Counted from the stretch's first letter, positions 42,723 through 51,763 are shown. The stretch is 64,000 nucleotides of DNA from Achromobacter marplatensis (GCF_002209535.1 NZ_NJIG01000008.1:124001-188000), one strand, 5' to 3'. The notes: generated from the letters alone by a model not told the origin. Made by a program: numbers and translations.

Positions 42723-43403
42723 TTGGATTCTTCTATCTTGCCGGAAACACAATTTTCTAAACGCCGCCTCGTCATCCTGATCTCGGGGCGGGGCAGCAAC
42801 ATGCAGGCGCTGGCCGAAGCGTGCCGCGACGAGGGCTGGCCGGCCGAAATCGCCGCCGTCATCGCCAGCCGGCCGGATGCCGGCGGCCTGGAATGGGCCG
42901 CCGCCCAGGGCATCCCCACGGCAGCCCTGTATCATAAGGACTACGCCAGCCGCGAAGCGTTCGATGCGGCCCTGGCCGCTGAAATCGACCGCTACGCGCC
43001 CGACTACGTCATCCTGGCGGGTTTCATGCGCGTCCTGACCCCGGGCTTCGTCAACCACTATGCCGGCCGGCTGGTCAATATCCACCCCTCGCTGCTGCCG
43101 GCGTTTCCCGGGCTGCACACCCACGCCCAAGCCCTGGCGACGGGGGTGCGCGTACACGGCTGCACGGTGCATTTCGTGACACCGGTGCTGGACCACGGCC
43201 CCATCATCGCCCAGGGCTGCGTGCCGGTCCTGGCCGGCGATACGCCGGAACTGCTGGCTAATCGCGTGTTGGCAGTGGAACATCAGGCTTTTCCGGCTGC
43301 CGTGCGCTGGCTGGCCGAAGGCCGGGTTACGCTGACAAATGACCACCGGGTGGACGTGCAGGGCGATCCCGCGCGCCTGTTCACCTGGTCGCCGGCCGCT
43401 TGA
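42723..43403 (+). CDS. purN: Phosphoribosylglycinamide formyltransferase
   Basis: PurN transfers the formyl group from 10-formyl-tetrahydrofolate to GAR in purine synthesis. The 226-residue product has the LVILISGRGSNMQALAEAC start, the catalytic Asn-His region RLVNIHPSLLPAFPGLHTH and the Asp in HFVTPVLDHGPIIAQ. The most upstream plausible start is a TTG at 42723, preceded by a GGGGG stretch; the first ATG in the frame falls inside the phosphate-binding motif and is too late. The exact start is therefore uncertain. Confidence 0.94.
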   Translation: MDSSILPETQFSKRRLVILISGRGSNMQALAEACRDEGWPAEIAAVIASRPDAGGLEWAAAQGIPTAALYHKDYASREAFDAALAAEIDRYAPDYVILAGFMRVLTPGFVNHYAGRLVNIHPSLLPAFPGLHTHAQALATGVRVHGCTVHFVTPVLDHGPIIAQGCVPVLAGDTPELLANRVLAVEHQAFPAAVRWLAEGRVTLTNDHRVDVQGDPARLFTWSPAA

Positions 43404-43468
43404 GCGGCCCCGAATCGCACTGAATCGCTTTTATCGGGCGGAACTCCTCCGCCCCACTGGAACACACC

Positions 43469-45943
43469 ATGACTAAACCCCAATCTCCGCGTTCTCGTCC
43501 GGCAGGCACCCCGAGGGCAGCCTCCGAAGGGCGCGACGGTCGGTCCTTTTTCTCGCGTCCCAAGGGCGACGCCCGCGAGGCGCCCCAGCGCGAGCGCAGC
43601 GATCGTGGGCGCGACGAGCGTCCCAGCCGGGATGCCGGCCGTCCGGCCCCGCGCCCGTCGTTCGACGCGCCGCGCGGCGAGAACCGCGGTGAAAACCGTG
43701 GCGAACGCGGCGCCTTCGGCGGCGATCGTCGGGAAGGCCAAGGCCGGCCCACGCCGCGTCCGTCCTACGACGCACCGCGTGGCGAGAACCGTGGCAACGG
43801 CCCGCGAGGCGATAGCCGGGGTGGGGAACGGGCCTCCTACAGTTCGGAGCGCCGTGAAGGCCAGGGCCGCCCGGACTCGCGTCCGTCCTACGGCAACGGC
43901 CCGCGTGGCGACAGCCGTGGCGGCGAACGTGCTCCCTACGGTTCGGACCGCCGTGAAGGCCAGGGCCGTCCAGACTCGCGTCCGTCCTACGGCAACGGCC
44001 CGCGCGGCGACAGCCGTGGCGGCGAACGCGCCTCTTATGGTTCGGATCGCCGCGAAGGCTCCGGCCGTCCGGATTCGCGTCCGTCGTACGGCAATGGTCC
44101 GCGTGGTGACAGCCGTGGCGGTGAACGCGCTCCCTACGGTTCGGACCGCCGCGAAGGCTCCGGCCGTCCGGATTCGCGCCCGTCGTACGGCAACGGCCCG
44201 CGCGGCGACAGCCGTGGCGGCGAACGTGCCTCCTACGGTTCGGATCGCCGCGAAGGCTCCGGCCGTCCGGATTCACGTCCGTCGTACGGCAACGGCCCGC
44301 GCGGCGACAGCCGGGGCGGCGAACGCACGTCGTATGGTTCCGAGCGCCGCGAAGGCCAGAACCGGCCGTCCTATGATGCGCCGCGCGGTGATGACGCTTC
44401 GCACGGCCATCGCGAGCAGGCCCCGCAAAAGCCGCAATTCAACCGTCCGCGCCAATCCTATGCGGCCATCCGTATCGACCAGGTGCAGCGTGTCCTGGGC
44501 GAAATCCTGCAATGGACCTATCCGGCCGATTCCGCGCTTTCGCACTGGCTGCGCCACCATCCCAACCTGGGCGCGCGCGACCGTTCCGAAGTCGCCGAAG
44601 CCGTCTATGACGTGCTGCGCCATCTGCGCCGCTACCGCCAGTTCGGTGAAAGCGGCGTGGGCCCGGCCTCGCGCCGTCTGGCCATCCTGGGCCTGAACGC
44701 CACGCTGGGCGCCGAAGCGCTGGAAGAGGGCATGGACGCCGCCGAAGCCGAATGGCTCAAGCGCGTGTCGCAGATCGATCTGGCGACCTTGCCCCGCGCG
44801 GTGCGCGGCAGCATCCCCGACTGGCTGGACGAACGCCTGAGCCAGATGGACAGCCCGGAAACCCTGGTCGAAGCGCTGAACCGCCAAGCCAGCCTGGATC
44901 TGCGCGTCAACCCGCTCAAGGCCGAGCGCGACGCCATGTTGACGGAACTGCAGCAGAGCGCCGGTCGCTACGAACCCGTGGCCATGCCGTTTTCGCCGTG
45001 GGGCATCCGCATGGAAGGCCGTCCGGCCATCAATCGCTGGCCGCAGTTCGAAAACGGCAGCATCGAAGTGCAGGACGAAGGCAGCCAATTGCTCGCCCTG
45101 CTGGTCGCCCCGCGCCGCGGCGAAATGATCATCGACTTCTGCGCCGGCGCCGGCGGCAAGACGCTGCTGCTGGGCGCGCTGATGCGCTCCACCGGCCGCC
45201 TGTACGCCTTTGACGTGTCCGCCGCGCGCCTGGCCCGCGCCAAGCCGCGCTTTGCGCGTAGCGGCCTGTCCAACGTGGTGCCTGTCGTGATCGACAGCGA
45301 GAACGACGCCCGCGTGAAGCGCCTGGCCGGCAAGGCCCAGCGCGTGCTGGTCGATGCGCCTTGCAGCGGCATCGGTACCTTGCGCCGCAACCCCGACCTG
45401 AAATGGCGCCAGCACCCCGAGGCGCTGGCCGAATTGGGCCGGTTGCAGGAACGCATCCTGAACAGCGCCGCGCGTTGCGTGGCGCCCGGCGGCCGCCTGG
45501 TGTATGCCACGTGCAGCCTGCTGGCGGAAGAAAACGAGGTGCAGGCCGAGCGATTCCTGGCCAGCCACCCCGAATTCGAGCGCCTGGACGCCGCCGAGAT
45601 CCTGGCCGCGCGTTGCGAAACGCTGAAGCTGGAAGGTCCGTACGTCCAGCTGCGCCCTGACGTGCACGGCACCGACGGCTTCTTTGCCGCAGTGTTCGAG
45701 CGCAAAAAGAAGGGCGCAGCCGGCGCAACGGCCGAAGCCGCCGACGCGGCGGAGGCCGACGCCGATCTGGACGCCGATGTTGATTTGGCCCTGGACGAGG
45801 GCGAGGACGCGGGCGCGCCGGTCAAGGCCGAAGCATCTGCTGCCGACACGGCCGAGACGACCCCCAGGGGCGAATCCGAAGCCGAAACCCTGGCTGACGC
45901 CGTCCCCGAGGCCGACGCGGCCAAGGAAGACAAGCCGGCCTGA
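43469..45943 (+). CDS. RsmB/NOP-family RNA (cytosine-5) methyltransferase with N-terminal RG-rich repeats and acidic tail
   Basis: The catalytic part is a SAM-dependent RNA m5C methyltransferase of the RsmB/Nop2/Sun family: SAM motif IIDFCAGAGGKTLLLG (near 553), DAPCSGIGTLRRNPDLKW (near 630) and the nucleophile Cys in VYATCSLLAEENE (near 681). An NusB-like stretch (QVQRVLGEILQWTYPADSAL) precedes it. The protein has 824 residues, against about 430-480 for usual members. The excess is a 320-residue N-terminal disordered region with six 33-residue repeats (GNGPRGDSRGGERASYGSDR as core) and an acidic Ala/Glu/Asp tail of about 80 residues. The repeat region looks like an RGG-type RNA-binding tail. 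The target RNA is unknown. Confidence 0.93.
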   Translation: MTKPQSPRSRPAGTPRAASEGRDGRSFFSRPKGDAREAPQRERSDRGRDERPSRDAGRPAPRPSFDAPRGENRGENRGERGAFGGDRREGQGRPTPRPSYDAPRGENRGNGPRGDSRGGERASYSSERREGQGRPDSRPSYGNGPRGDSRGGERAPYGSDRREGQGRPDSRPSYGNGPRGDSRGGERASYGSDRREGSGRPDSRPSYGNGPRGDSRGGERAPYGSDRREGSGRPDSRPSYGNGPRGDSRGGERASYGSDRREGSGRPDSRPSYGNGPRGDSRGGERTSYGSERREGQNRPSYDAPRGDDASHGHREQAPQKPQFNRPRQSYAAIRIDQVQRVLGEILQWTYPADSALSHWLRHHPNLGARDRSEVAEAVYDVLRHLRRYRQFGESGVGPASRRLAILGLNATLGAEALEEGMDAAEAEWLKRVSQIDLATLPRAVRGSIPDWLDERLSQMDSPETLVEALNRQASLDLRVNPLKAERDAMLTELQQSAGRYEPVAMPFSPWGIRMEGRPAINRWPQFENGSIEVQDEGSQLLALLVAPRRGEMIIDFCAGAGGKTLLLGALMRSTGRLYAFDVSAARLARAKPRFARSGLSNVVPVVIDSENDARVKRLAGKAQRVLVDAPCSGIGTLRRNPDLKWRQHPEALAELGRLQERILNSAARCVAPGGRLVYATCSLLAEENEVQAERFLASHPEFERLDAAEILAARCETLKLEGPYVQLRPDVHGTDGFFAAVFERKKKGAAGATAEAADAAEADADLDADVDLALDEGEDAGAPVKAEASAADTAETTPRGESEAETLADAVPEADAAKEDKPA
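43793..44386 (+). repeat. tandem array of six 99-bp repeats inside the methyltransferase gene
   Basis: Units begin at 43793, 43892, 43991, 44090, 44189 and 44288, exactly 99 bases apart; the last is degenerate. Each encodes 33 residues with several RG/RGG motifs. Copies differ mainly at third codon positions and at a few residues (APYG or ASYG; GQG or GSG). Because the unit is a multiple of three, gain or loss keeps the frame. Confidence 0.95.
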
Positions 45944-45958
45944 TTCGCGATCGGTTCG

Positions 45959-45979
45959 CGCCGGCTCAGGGAGCCGGCG
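45959..45979. terminator. hairpin between convergent genes
   Basis: CGCCGGCTC-AGG-GAGCCGGCG is a 9-bp perfect stem between the methyltransferase and the convergent secreted-protein gene, overlapping the latter's stop codon. There is no T run, so its strength is uncertain. Confidence 0.5.
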
Positions 45980-46361
45980 TGACGCCGACTGTCGCGCTGA
46001 ATCGGCGGGTGCCCAGCGTCTTGTTCTGGTATTTCACTTCCCAGGCCAGGGTGTCGGCGCCCGGCTGGTCCGCCTGGTAGACCACCTGCGAGACCGCCAC
46101 CGGCCGATAGGCGCAACGCCCCGAATCGCTGGACTGGCCGCGCGTCTGCATGATGCTGGCCTTGCCCAGCTTCGGGCTCTGCGTGATCTGCACGCGCGGC
46201 GCCCGCAGCGCCAGGCAATCCGACCCGCGGATCTCGTAATACGAGGCCAGTACGACGACGTCGCCCGACTTCATCGTCTGGGCGGGGGCGGGCGCGGCGA
46301 ACGCAATGGCCAGCGTCGACAGGGCCGCAAATAAATAGGGTCGGATTGTTTTCGGCAACAT
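45966..46361 (-). CDS. small secreted hypothetical protein
   Basis: A 131-residue protein with a clear signal peptide (LFAALSTLAIAFAAPAPAQ, cleavage near residue 28) and a short mature domain of about 100 residues containing two Cys (SDCLALR and SGRCAYR) that could form a disulfide. No family is recognised. The mature part looks like a beta-rich periplasmic domain (VVVLASYYEIR, VVYQADQPGADTLAWEVKYQ). It stands alone and convergent with the methyltransferase gene. Confidence 0.75.
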   Translation of the reverse strand: MLPKTIRPYLFAALSTLAIAFAAPAPAQTMKSGDVVVLASYYEIRGSDCLALRAPRVQITQSPKLGKASIMQTRGQSSDSGRCAYRPVAVSQVVYQADQPGADTLAWEVKYQNKTLGTRRFSATVGVTPAP

Positions 46362-46721
46362 CAGTGGGGCAAAAGAGACAATTTGGTCAGGGGGTAAGGG
46401 CGGCGAGTGTGCGCCGGGAACGTGGCGTCCTCAAGACGAAATCCCCTTGCTGACAGGAACTTTAGTAGCGAAATGTAGCCAAAACCTAGTGCCATTGCGA
46501 ATACCCCCCACTTTCATGGGGTAGACGGCCCCACGCGCCGGATGTCCGCAAGGCTCGGCCTCGCGATTGCCCGAAATGGCCGCGAGAGAGGGCTTTTGTG
46601 CTCTAAAATCGGGGCTTAGTCCTTGATTTCGCTCAAAAACTATTTTGAAACTCCCTTGTCATAAGAAGACAAAGGTAAGCTAAACTTCAGGCACTTCTCA
46701 AGCGAGGCTCATAACAGCTTT
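46362..46721. other. 360-base intergenic region upstream of the desaturase
   Basis: This gap lies between the divergent secreted-protein and desaturase genes. It holds a small CCCCCAC...CATGGGG inverted match near 46505-46520 and a TTGTCA...TAAACT pair near 46655-46686 with a 19-base spacing, a possible promoter for the desaturase. I see no gene in it. Confidence 0.4.
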
Positions 46722-47930
46722 ATGGATTACATCCTCTCCTTCATTGCCGGCGGTCTGACCCAAGCCACTTGGTGGCAGGTCGTCGTATTCACCCTTGTCG
46801 TGACGCACATCACGATTGTTGCGGTCACGGTTTTTCTCCATCGCAGCCAAGCGCACCGCGGTCTGGATTTGCATCCGGCTGTCATGCACTTCTTCCGTTT
46901 CTGGCTCTGGATGACGACCGGCATGGTCACCAAGGAATGGGTCGCCATTCACCGCAAGCATCACGCCAAGTGCGAAAAGGAAGGCGATCCTCACTCGCCC
47001 ATGCTGTTCGGCATCTGGAAGGTGCTGTTCCGCGGTGCGGAGCTGTATCGCGAAGAATCGAACAACAATGAAACCATGGCCAAGTTCGGCCACGGCACGC
47101 CTGACGACTGGCTCGAACGCAACGTCTACAGCAAGCACAGCTTGTGGGGCGTGCTGTCCATGCTGGCCATCGACGTCGCCCTGTTCGGCGCCATCGGCGT
47201 GACGGTGTGGGCTGTGCAAATGGCCTGGATTCCCTTCTGGGCGGCTGGCGTCGTCAACGGCATCGGCCACTACTGGGGCTACCGCAACTACAACAGCCCG
47301 GACACCAGCACCAACGTGTTCCCGTGGGGCATCGTGATTGGCGGCGAAGAACTGCACAACAACCACCACGCCCACGGCACGTCGGCCAAGTTCTCGGCCA
47401 AGTGGTACGAATTCGACATCGGCTGGTGCTACATCAACATCCTGAAGTTCTTCGGCCTGGCCAAGATCAAGAAGGTTGCGCCCAAGCTGAAGCTGGATGA
47501 CACCCGCACGGGCATCGACCTGCGTACGCTGCAAGGCGTGATCACGCACCGCTACGAAGTCATGGCCCGCTATGCGGACGTGATCAAGAGCGCTGCCCGC
47601 GAAGAACTGAGCAAGTTGAAGGCTTCGCGCCAGGAAGGCAACGCCGAATGCGGCTATACCAAGCTGCATCAAGTGCGCCGCGCCATCCACCGCAACGAGG
47701 ACATCCTCCAGCCTGAACAGCTTGCCGCCGTGGACAAGGCCATCGCCCAGAACAAGTCGCTCGCGACCCTGGTGCAAATGCGCCGCGAACTCGGCCGCAT
47801 CTGGGAAAGCTCCAGCGCCAGCAGTGAACAGCTCCTTCATGACTTGCAGGCCTGGTGCCAGCGCGCCCAGCAAAGCGGCATCGCCGGGCTCGAGCAGTTT
47901 GCTCAACATCTGCGCCGCTACGCGGCATGA
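46722..47930 (+). CDS. Membrane acyl-CoA/fatty-acid desaturase with long C-terminal extension
   Basis: A di-iron membrane desaturase introducing a double bond into fatty-acyl chains. The three histidine boxes are present: HRSQAHR (near 40), HRKHH (near 78) and HNNHH (near 212), with about four membrane segments between them. The 402 residues exceed the roughly 260 needed for the catalytic core. The last 150 or so form a soluble helical extension that ends LLHDLQAWCQRAQQSGIAGL and FAQHLRRYA. uvrD overlaps its stop codon (ATGA), a surprising coupling of lipid and DNA-repair genes. Confidence 0.93.
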   Translation: MDYILSFIAGGLTQATWWQVVVFTLVVTHITIVAVTVFLHRSQAHRGLDLHPAVMHFFRFWLWMTTGMVTKEWVAIHRKHHAKCEKEGDPHSPMLFGIWKVLFRGAELYREESNNNETMAKFGHGTPDDWLERNVYSKHSLWGVLSMLAIDVALFGAIGVTVWAVQMAWIPFWAAGVVNGIGHYWGYRNYNSPDTSTNVFPWGIVIGGEELHNNHHAHGTSAKFSAKWYEFDIGWCYINILKFFGLAKIKKVAPKLKLDDTRTGIDLRTLQGVITHRYEVMARYADVIKSAAREELSKLKASRQEGNAECGYTKLHQVRRAIHRNEDILQPEQLAAVDKAIAQNKSLATLVQMRRELGRIWESSSASSEQLLHDLQAWCQRAQQSGIAGLEQFAQHLRRYAA

Positions 47931-50221
47931 TGCTAGAGAAGCTCAACCCTGAACAACGCGCCGCAGTAACGTTAGAACCGCAGCACGCCCTGGTCTTGGC
48001 CGGGGCGGGCAGCGGGAAGACCCGGGTACTCACTACCCGCATGGCCTGGCTGATTCAAACCGGCCAGGCTTCGCCTTTTGGGCTTCTGGCGGTCACGTTC
48101 ACCAATAAGGCCGCCCGCGAAATGCTGGCGCGCATGTCGGCGATCTTGCCGATCGACACCCGCGGTCTCTGGATCGGGACGTTCCACGGCTTGTGCAATC
48201 GCATGCTGCGCGCGCATCACCGCGATGCCGGCTTGCCGCAAAGCTTCCAGATCCTGGACGTCACTGATCAGCTTGCCGCCATCAAGCGCCTGATGAAGGC
48301 CAATGGCGTTGACGACGAAAAGTACCCGCCGCGCGATGTGCAGCGCTTCATCAACGGCGCCAAGGAAGAAGGCCTGCGTCCGCAGGACGTCGAAGCCTAT
48401 GACGCCCATCGCCGCCGCCTGATCGAGATCTACCAGCTTTACGAAGCCCAGTGCCAGCGCGAAGGCGTGGTCGACTTCGCTGAGCTGCTGCTGCGTGCCT
48501 ACGAACTGCTGTCGCGCAACGCGCCGGTTCGCGAACACTACCAACGCCGTTTCCGCCACATCCTGGTCGACGAGTTCCAGGACACCAACACGCTGCAATA
48601 CAAGTGGCTGCGCCTGTTGGCAGGCGGCGGCGCGGCCATCTTCGCCGTGGGCGACGATGACCAGTCCATCTATGCCTTCCGCGGCGCCAACGTCGGCAAC
48701 ATGTCCGACTTCGAGCGCGACTACGCGCATGGCACCGTGATCCGGCTGGAACAGAATTACCGTTCGTTCGGCCACATCCTGGATTCCGCCAATGCGCTGA
48801 TCGGCCATAACAACGGCCGCCTCGGTAAGAACCTGTGGACCGACCAGGGCGAAGGTGAACCGGTGCGCGTCATCGAGCAGCCTTCCGACGGCATGGAAGC
48901 CCAATGGATCGTGGACGAAATCCGTTCGCTGATCCATGACGGCAGCCTGCGCCGCGAGATCGCCGTGCTATATCGCAGCAACGCGCAATCGCGCGTGCTG
49001 GAGCACGCCATCTTCTCGGCCGGCATTCCCTACAAGGTCTACGGCGGCCTGCGCTTTTTCGAGCGCCAGGAAATCAAGCACGCGCTGGCGTACCTGCGGT
49101 TGATGGCCAACCCCAACGACGACACGTCGTGGATGCGGGTCGTCAACTTCCCGACGCGCGGCATTGGCGCGCGTACGCTGGAACAACTGGCCGACGCGGC
49201 CCGCGCGCACGACACCAGCCTGTATGCGGCGGTGGCGTTGGTGGGCGGCAAGGGCGGGTCCAACCTGGCCCAATTCGCGCAGCTGATTCATCGCCTGATC
49301 GAAGAAACGCGCGATCTGCCGTTGCCGGAAATGGTCGAGCACATGCTTGAGGCCAGCGGCCTGAACGCCCATTACAAGGCCGAACGCGAAGGCGCCGAAC
49401 GCCTGGAAAACTTGAACGAACTGATCACGGCCGCGGCTGTGTTCGCTTCCGAAGAGAACTACGACGGCATGCCCGCCGGCGTGGTGCCTGAGCAGGCCAC
49501 CTCGTCGACGCTGATGCCGGGCGTGGTCGACGCGCCCATCGTGGCCTCCGACGGCCTGACGCCGCTGGCAGGGTTCCTGTCGCACGCGGCGCTGGAAGCC
49601 GGCGACAACCAGGCCCAGCAAGGCCAGGACGCCGTGCAACTGATGACGGTGCACGCGGCCAAGGGCCTGGAATTCGACGCGGTCTTCATTACCGGCCTGG
49701 AAGAGGGGCTGTTCCCGCACGAGAACAGCATCCTGGAACAGTCCGGGCTGGAAGAAGAGCGCCGCCTGATGTATGTGGCGATCACCCGCGCGCGGCAGCG
49801 CCTGTACATCAGCCTGGCCCAAAGCCGGATGCTGCATGGCCAGACGCGCTACGCCATGCGCTCGCGCTTCCTGGACGAGATTCCCGAAGAGCACCTGAAG
49901 TGGCTGTCGCCCAAGGCTGGCCTGGCGCCGGTCAGCAGCACGGGCGCTGGCTGGGGCGGGGGCAATCGCGGCGACGCTTTTGGACGCAAGGCCACCAACA
50001 CCATTGCGCCGCGTCAACCGCGCGGCGTGGCAAGCGGTGTCACGGTGGGCGACAAGCAGTATCGTGTGGGTCAGGGCGTGCGTCACGCGCGGTTCGGCGA
50101 CGGCACGATTATTGGCTTGAGCGGCGCAGGACAAGACGCGCAGGCAGAGATCCAGTTCCGCGACGTCGGCGCCAAGACCTTGGCGCTGGGCATCGCCAAG
50201 CTTGATATTGTTCAGGGTTGA
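47927..50221 (+). CDS. uvrD: ATP-dependent DNA helicase UvrD/PcrA type
   Basis: A superfamily 1A 3'-5' helicase for nucleotide-excision and mismatch repair. The 764-residue protein shows all motifs: LAGAGSGKTRVLTTR (Walker A, near 25), TFHGLCNRML, VDEFQDTNTLQYKWL (Walker B), VGDDDQSIYAFRGANV, LEQNYRSF, TVHAAKGLEFDAVFITGLEE and VAITRARQRLYI. The C-terminal Tudor-like domain that contacts RNA polymerase is present (YRVGQGVRHARFGDGTIIGL). The start is ATG 47927 or 47930; the former overlaps the desaturase stop. Confidence 0.95.
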   Translation: MMLEKLNPEQRAAVTLEPQHALVLAGAGSGKTRVLTTRMAWLIQTGQASPFGLLAVTFTNKAAREMLARMSAILPIDTRGLWIGTFHGLCNRMLRAHHRDAGLPQSFQILDVTDQLAAIKRLMKANGVDDEKYPPRDVQRFINGAKEEGLRPQDVEAYDAHRRRLIEIYQLYEAQCQREGVVDFAELLLRAYELLSRNAPVREHYQRRFRHILVDEFQDTNTLQYKWLRLLAGGGAAIFAVGDDDQSIYAFRGANVGNMSDFERDYAHGTVIRLEQNYRSFGHILDSANALIGHNNGRLGKNLWTDQGEGEPVRVIEQPSDGMEAQWIVDEIRSLIHDGSLRREIAVLYRSNAQSRVLEHAIFSAGIPYKVYGGLRFFERQEIKHALAYLRLMANPNDDTSWMRVVNFPTRGIGARTLEQLADAARAHDTSLYAAVALVGGKGGSNLAQFAQLIHRLIEETRDLPLPEMVEHMLEASGLNAHYKAEREGAERLENLNELITAAAVFASEENYDGMPAGVVPEQATSSTLMPGVVDAPIVASDGLTPLAGFLSHAALEAGDNQAQQGQDAVQLMTVHAAKGLEFDAVFITGLEEGLFPHENSILEQSGLEEERRLMYVAITRARQRLYISLAQSRMLHGQTRYAMRSRFLDEIPEEHLKWLSPKAGLAPVSSTGAGWGGGNRGDAFGRKATNTIAPRQPRGVASGVTVGDKQYRVGQGVRHARFGDGTIIGLSGAGQDAQAEIQFRDVGAKTLALGIAKLDIVQG

Positions 50222-50224
50222 AAA

Positions 50225-50530
50225 ATGGCCAACACCGATTCCCCGAAAGCCGAGTTGGCGTCGCTGCGCGCCGAGGTCGATGAAATTGATCAGCAGATCA
50301 TGCTGCTGCTGGGTGTGCGCTTCCGTTGCACCGACATGATCGGCGAACTGAAGACCAACCATGGCATGGACCTGGTGGATCCCCAGCGGGAATCCCAGCA
50401 GGTGGAGCGCATCCGTCGCCTGGCCGAAGAGGCGGGCGTGCCGCCTGCCTTGGCTGAGACCATCCTGCGCGAAGTGATCGACACCGTGGTCGACCATCAC
50501 ACCCGCCTGCGCGAGCGCCCGTACTCGTAA
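50225..50530 (+). CDS. AroQ-type chorismate mutase
   Basis: A stand-alone, cytoplasmic, all-helical chorismate mutase (CM type II) turning chorismate into prephenate on the way to Phe and Tyr. The 101-residue size fits a monofunctional domain. It matches in LRAEVDEIDQQIMLLLGVRF (with the Arg positions that bind substrate), IGELK, and VDPQRESQQVERIRR near residues 50-65. There is no signal peptide. It starts three bases after uvrD, so it is co-transcribed with it. Confidence 0.9.
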   Translation: MANTDSPKAELASLRAEVDEIDQQIMLLLGVRFRCTDMIGELKTNHGMDLVDPQRESQQVERIRRLAEEAGVPPALAETILREVIDTVVDHHTRLRERPYS

Positions 50531-50539
50531 TGCCAGGCT

Positions 50540-50561
50540 GGCGGCGCCTTGGGGCGCCGCC
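50540..50561. terminator. hairpin between chorismate mutase and the convergent peroxidase gene
   Basis: GGCGGCGCC-TTGG-GGCGCCGCC, a 9-bp perfect stem followed by a pyrimidine tract (TTCCCCTTTCCC), lies 10 bases after the chorismate mutase stop. Confidence 0.65.
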
Positions 50562-50572
50562 TTCCCCTTTCC

Positions 50573-51763
50573 CTACAAGACCTTCATGAACGCCAGCAAG
50601 GCGTCGATGTCGTCCGCGCTGAGATCCAGCGGCCGGATGTGTTCGGACTTGCGCGGCGCATAAGGGTCTGGGGGATCCGCGGGGGCGGCCTCCCGGCCCA
50701 TGCCCACGTTGTACATCCGCAGCAACCCCTTCAGGTCCGCGAACAGGCCGTTGTGCATCCACGGCCCTGCCAGCGAGACATTGCGCAGACTGGGCGTACG
50801 GAATGTGCCCAGGTCGGCCGGATCGCGGGTGATTTCGAAGCGCCCCAGATCCTGGTTGCGCCGCCCATAGAACGACAGGCCGATATTGTGGAACTGATGG
50901 TCCGTCAATAGCGCGCCGCTGTGGCAGTTCATGCAGCGGGCCTGGGTGCGGAACAGATGCATGCCCAGCAGTTCCTTGTCGTTCAATGCGCCCGGGTCTC
51001 CTGCGAGGAAAGCGTCGAATCGCGTTGGCTGGGGGCGAAGCGTGGCGACGTAGGCGGCCAGCGCACGGGCAAGCCGGTCGGCGTCAATGGCATTGCCCGC
51101 CGCCGGCCCGAAAGCCTTCAGGAATTGCTGAGGGTAGGGCGGCAGGGCCTGCAGCCGTGCGATGGCGCTTCCCAGGTCATGGTTCATCTCGCGGCTGTCC
51201 TGGACCGGGCCCAGCACCTGCGCTTTCAGCGTGTCGGCGCGTCCGTCCCAGAACAGGCGTGGCGCGAAGGGCGCAGCCAGCAGCGAGGGTGACCGGCGCC
51301 TGCCCATCAGCCGGTCTTCGCCGACGGCCAGCGGCCGGCCGTCGGTAAAGGCGCGCTGCGGCATATGGCAGGACGCGCAAGAGACCTGCCCCTTGCGGGA
51401 CAAGTGCGCATCGAAGAACAGCATCTGGCCCAGCGCCACGACGTCGGGTTGTTGCACGTCCCGCGCCAGTTCAGGACGGCCGGCATTCGCGGCCATCCAG
51501 GTCAGCGGCGGCGCGTCCACCGGAGGCACCGTGGCCCATTCCGTCCATGTGATGCCGGGATCAACGGCGGGGGCGGGCCACTGGCCTAGGGGCCCGGCAT
51601 AACGGTCGCGCAGGCAAGCCATGTTCCAGGCGCCTGCTTCGTGGCAGGCTACCGCCGTGGTCATCCCAGGCGGCTCGGCCGGGATGGCGGAACCGGCAGC
51701 AAGGGCGAGGGTGAGGGCGGCGGCCGCCGCTTGAAGGCCGCGGCGTAGGTATGCGCGGCGCAT
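50573..51763 (-). CDS. Dihaem cytochrome c peroxidase / MauG-type protein
   Basis: A 396-residue periplasmic protein with a signal peptide (ALTLALAAGSAIPA) and two haem c motifs, CASCH (near 120) and CMNCH (near 265), the pattern of bacterial cytochrome c peroxidases and MauG/MbnH-type oxidases. Other matches are MLFFDAHLSRKGQ, FWDGRADTLKAQVLGP and TFRTPSLRNVSLAGPWMHNG. It lacks the N-terminal extra haem of some families. The ATG at 51763 overlaps the TonB-receptor stop by one base, so it is translationally coupled to that receptor. Its role may be redox modification of a metal-binding partner or ligand. Confidence 0.9.
   Translation of the reverse strand: MRRAYLRRGLQAAAAALTLALAAGSAIPAEPPGMTTAVACHEAGAWNMACLRDRYAGPLGQWPAPAVDPGITWTEWATVPPVDAPPLTWMAANAGRPELARDVQQPDVVALGQMLFFDAHLSRKGQVSCASCHMPQRAFTDGRPLAVGEDRLMGRRRSPSLLAAPFAPRLFWDGRADTLKAQVLGPVQDSREMNHDLGSAIARLQALPPYPQQFLKAFGPAAGNAIDADRLARALAAYVATLRPQPTRFDAFLAGDPGALNDKELLGMHLFRTQARCMNCHSGALLTDHQFHNIGLSFYGRRNQDLGRFEITRDPADLGTFRTPSLRNVSLAGPWMHNGLFADLKGLLRMYNVGMGREAAPADPPDPYAPRKSEHIRPLDLSADDIDALLAFMKVL

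Noticed and set aside
43473..44276. 267-residue repetitive open frame on the minus strand
   Set aside because: It is the reverse reading of the 99-bp repeats, which are open in several frames because the unit is a multiple of three and GC-rich.
43793..44386. Possible CRISPR-like repeat array
   Set aside because: The repeats are contiguous 99-bp units without unique spacers and code in frame for protein; no cas genes are near.
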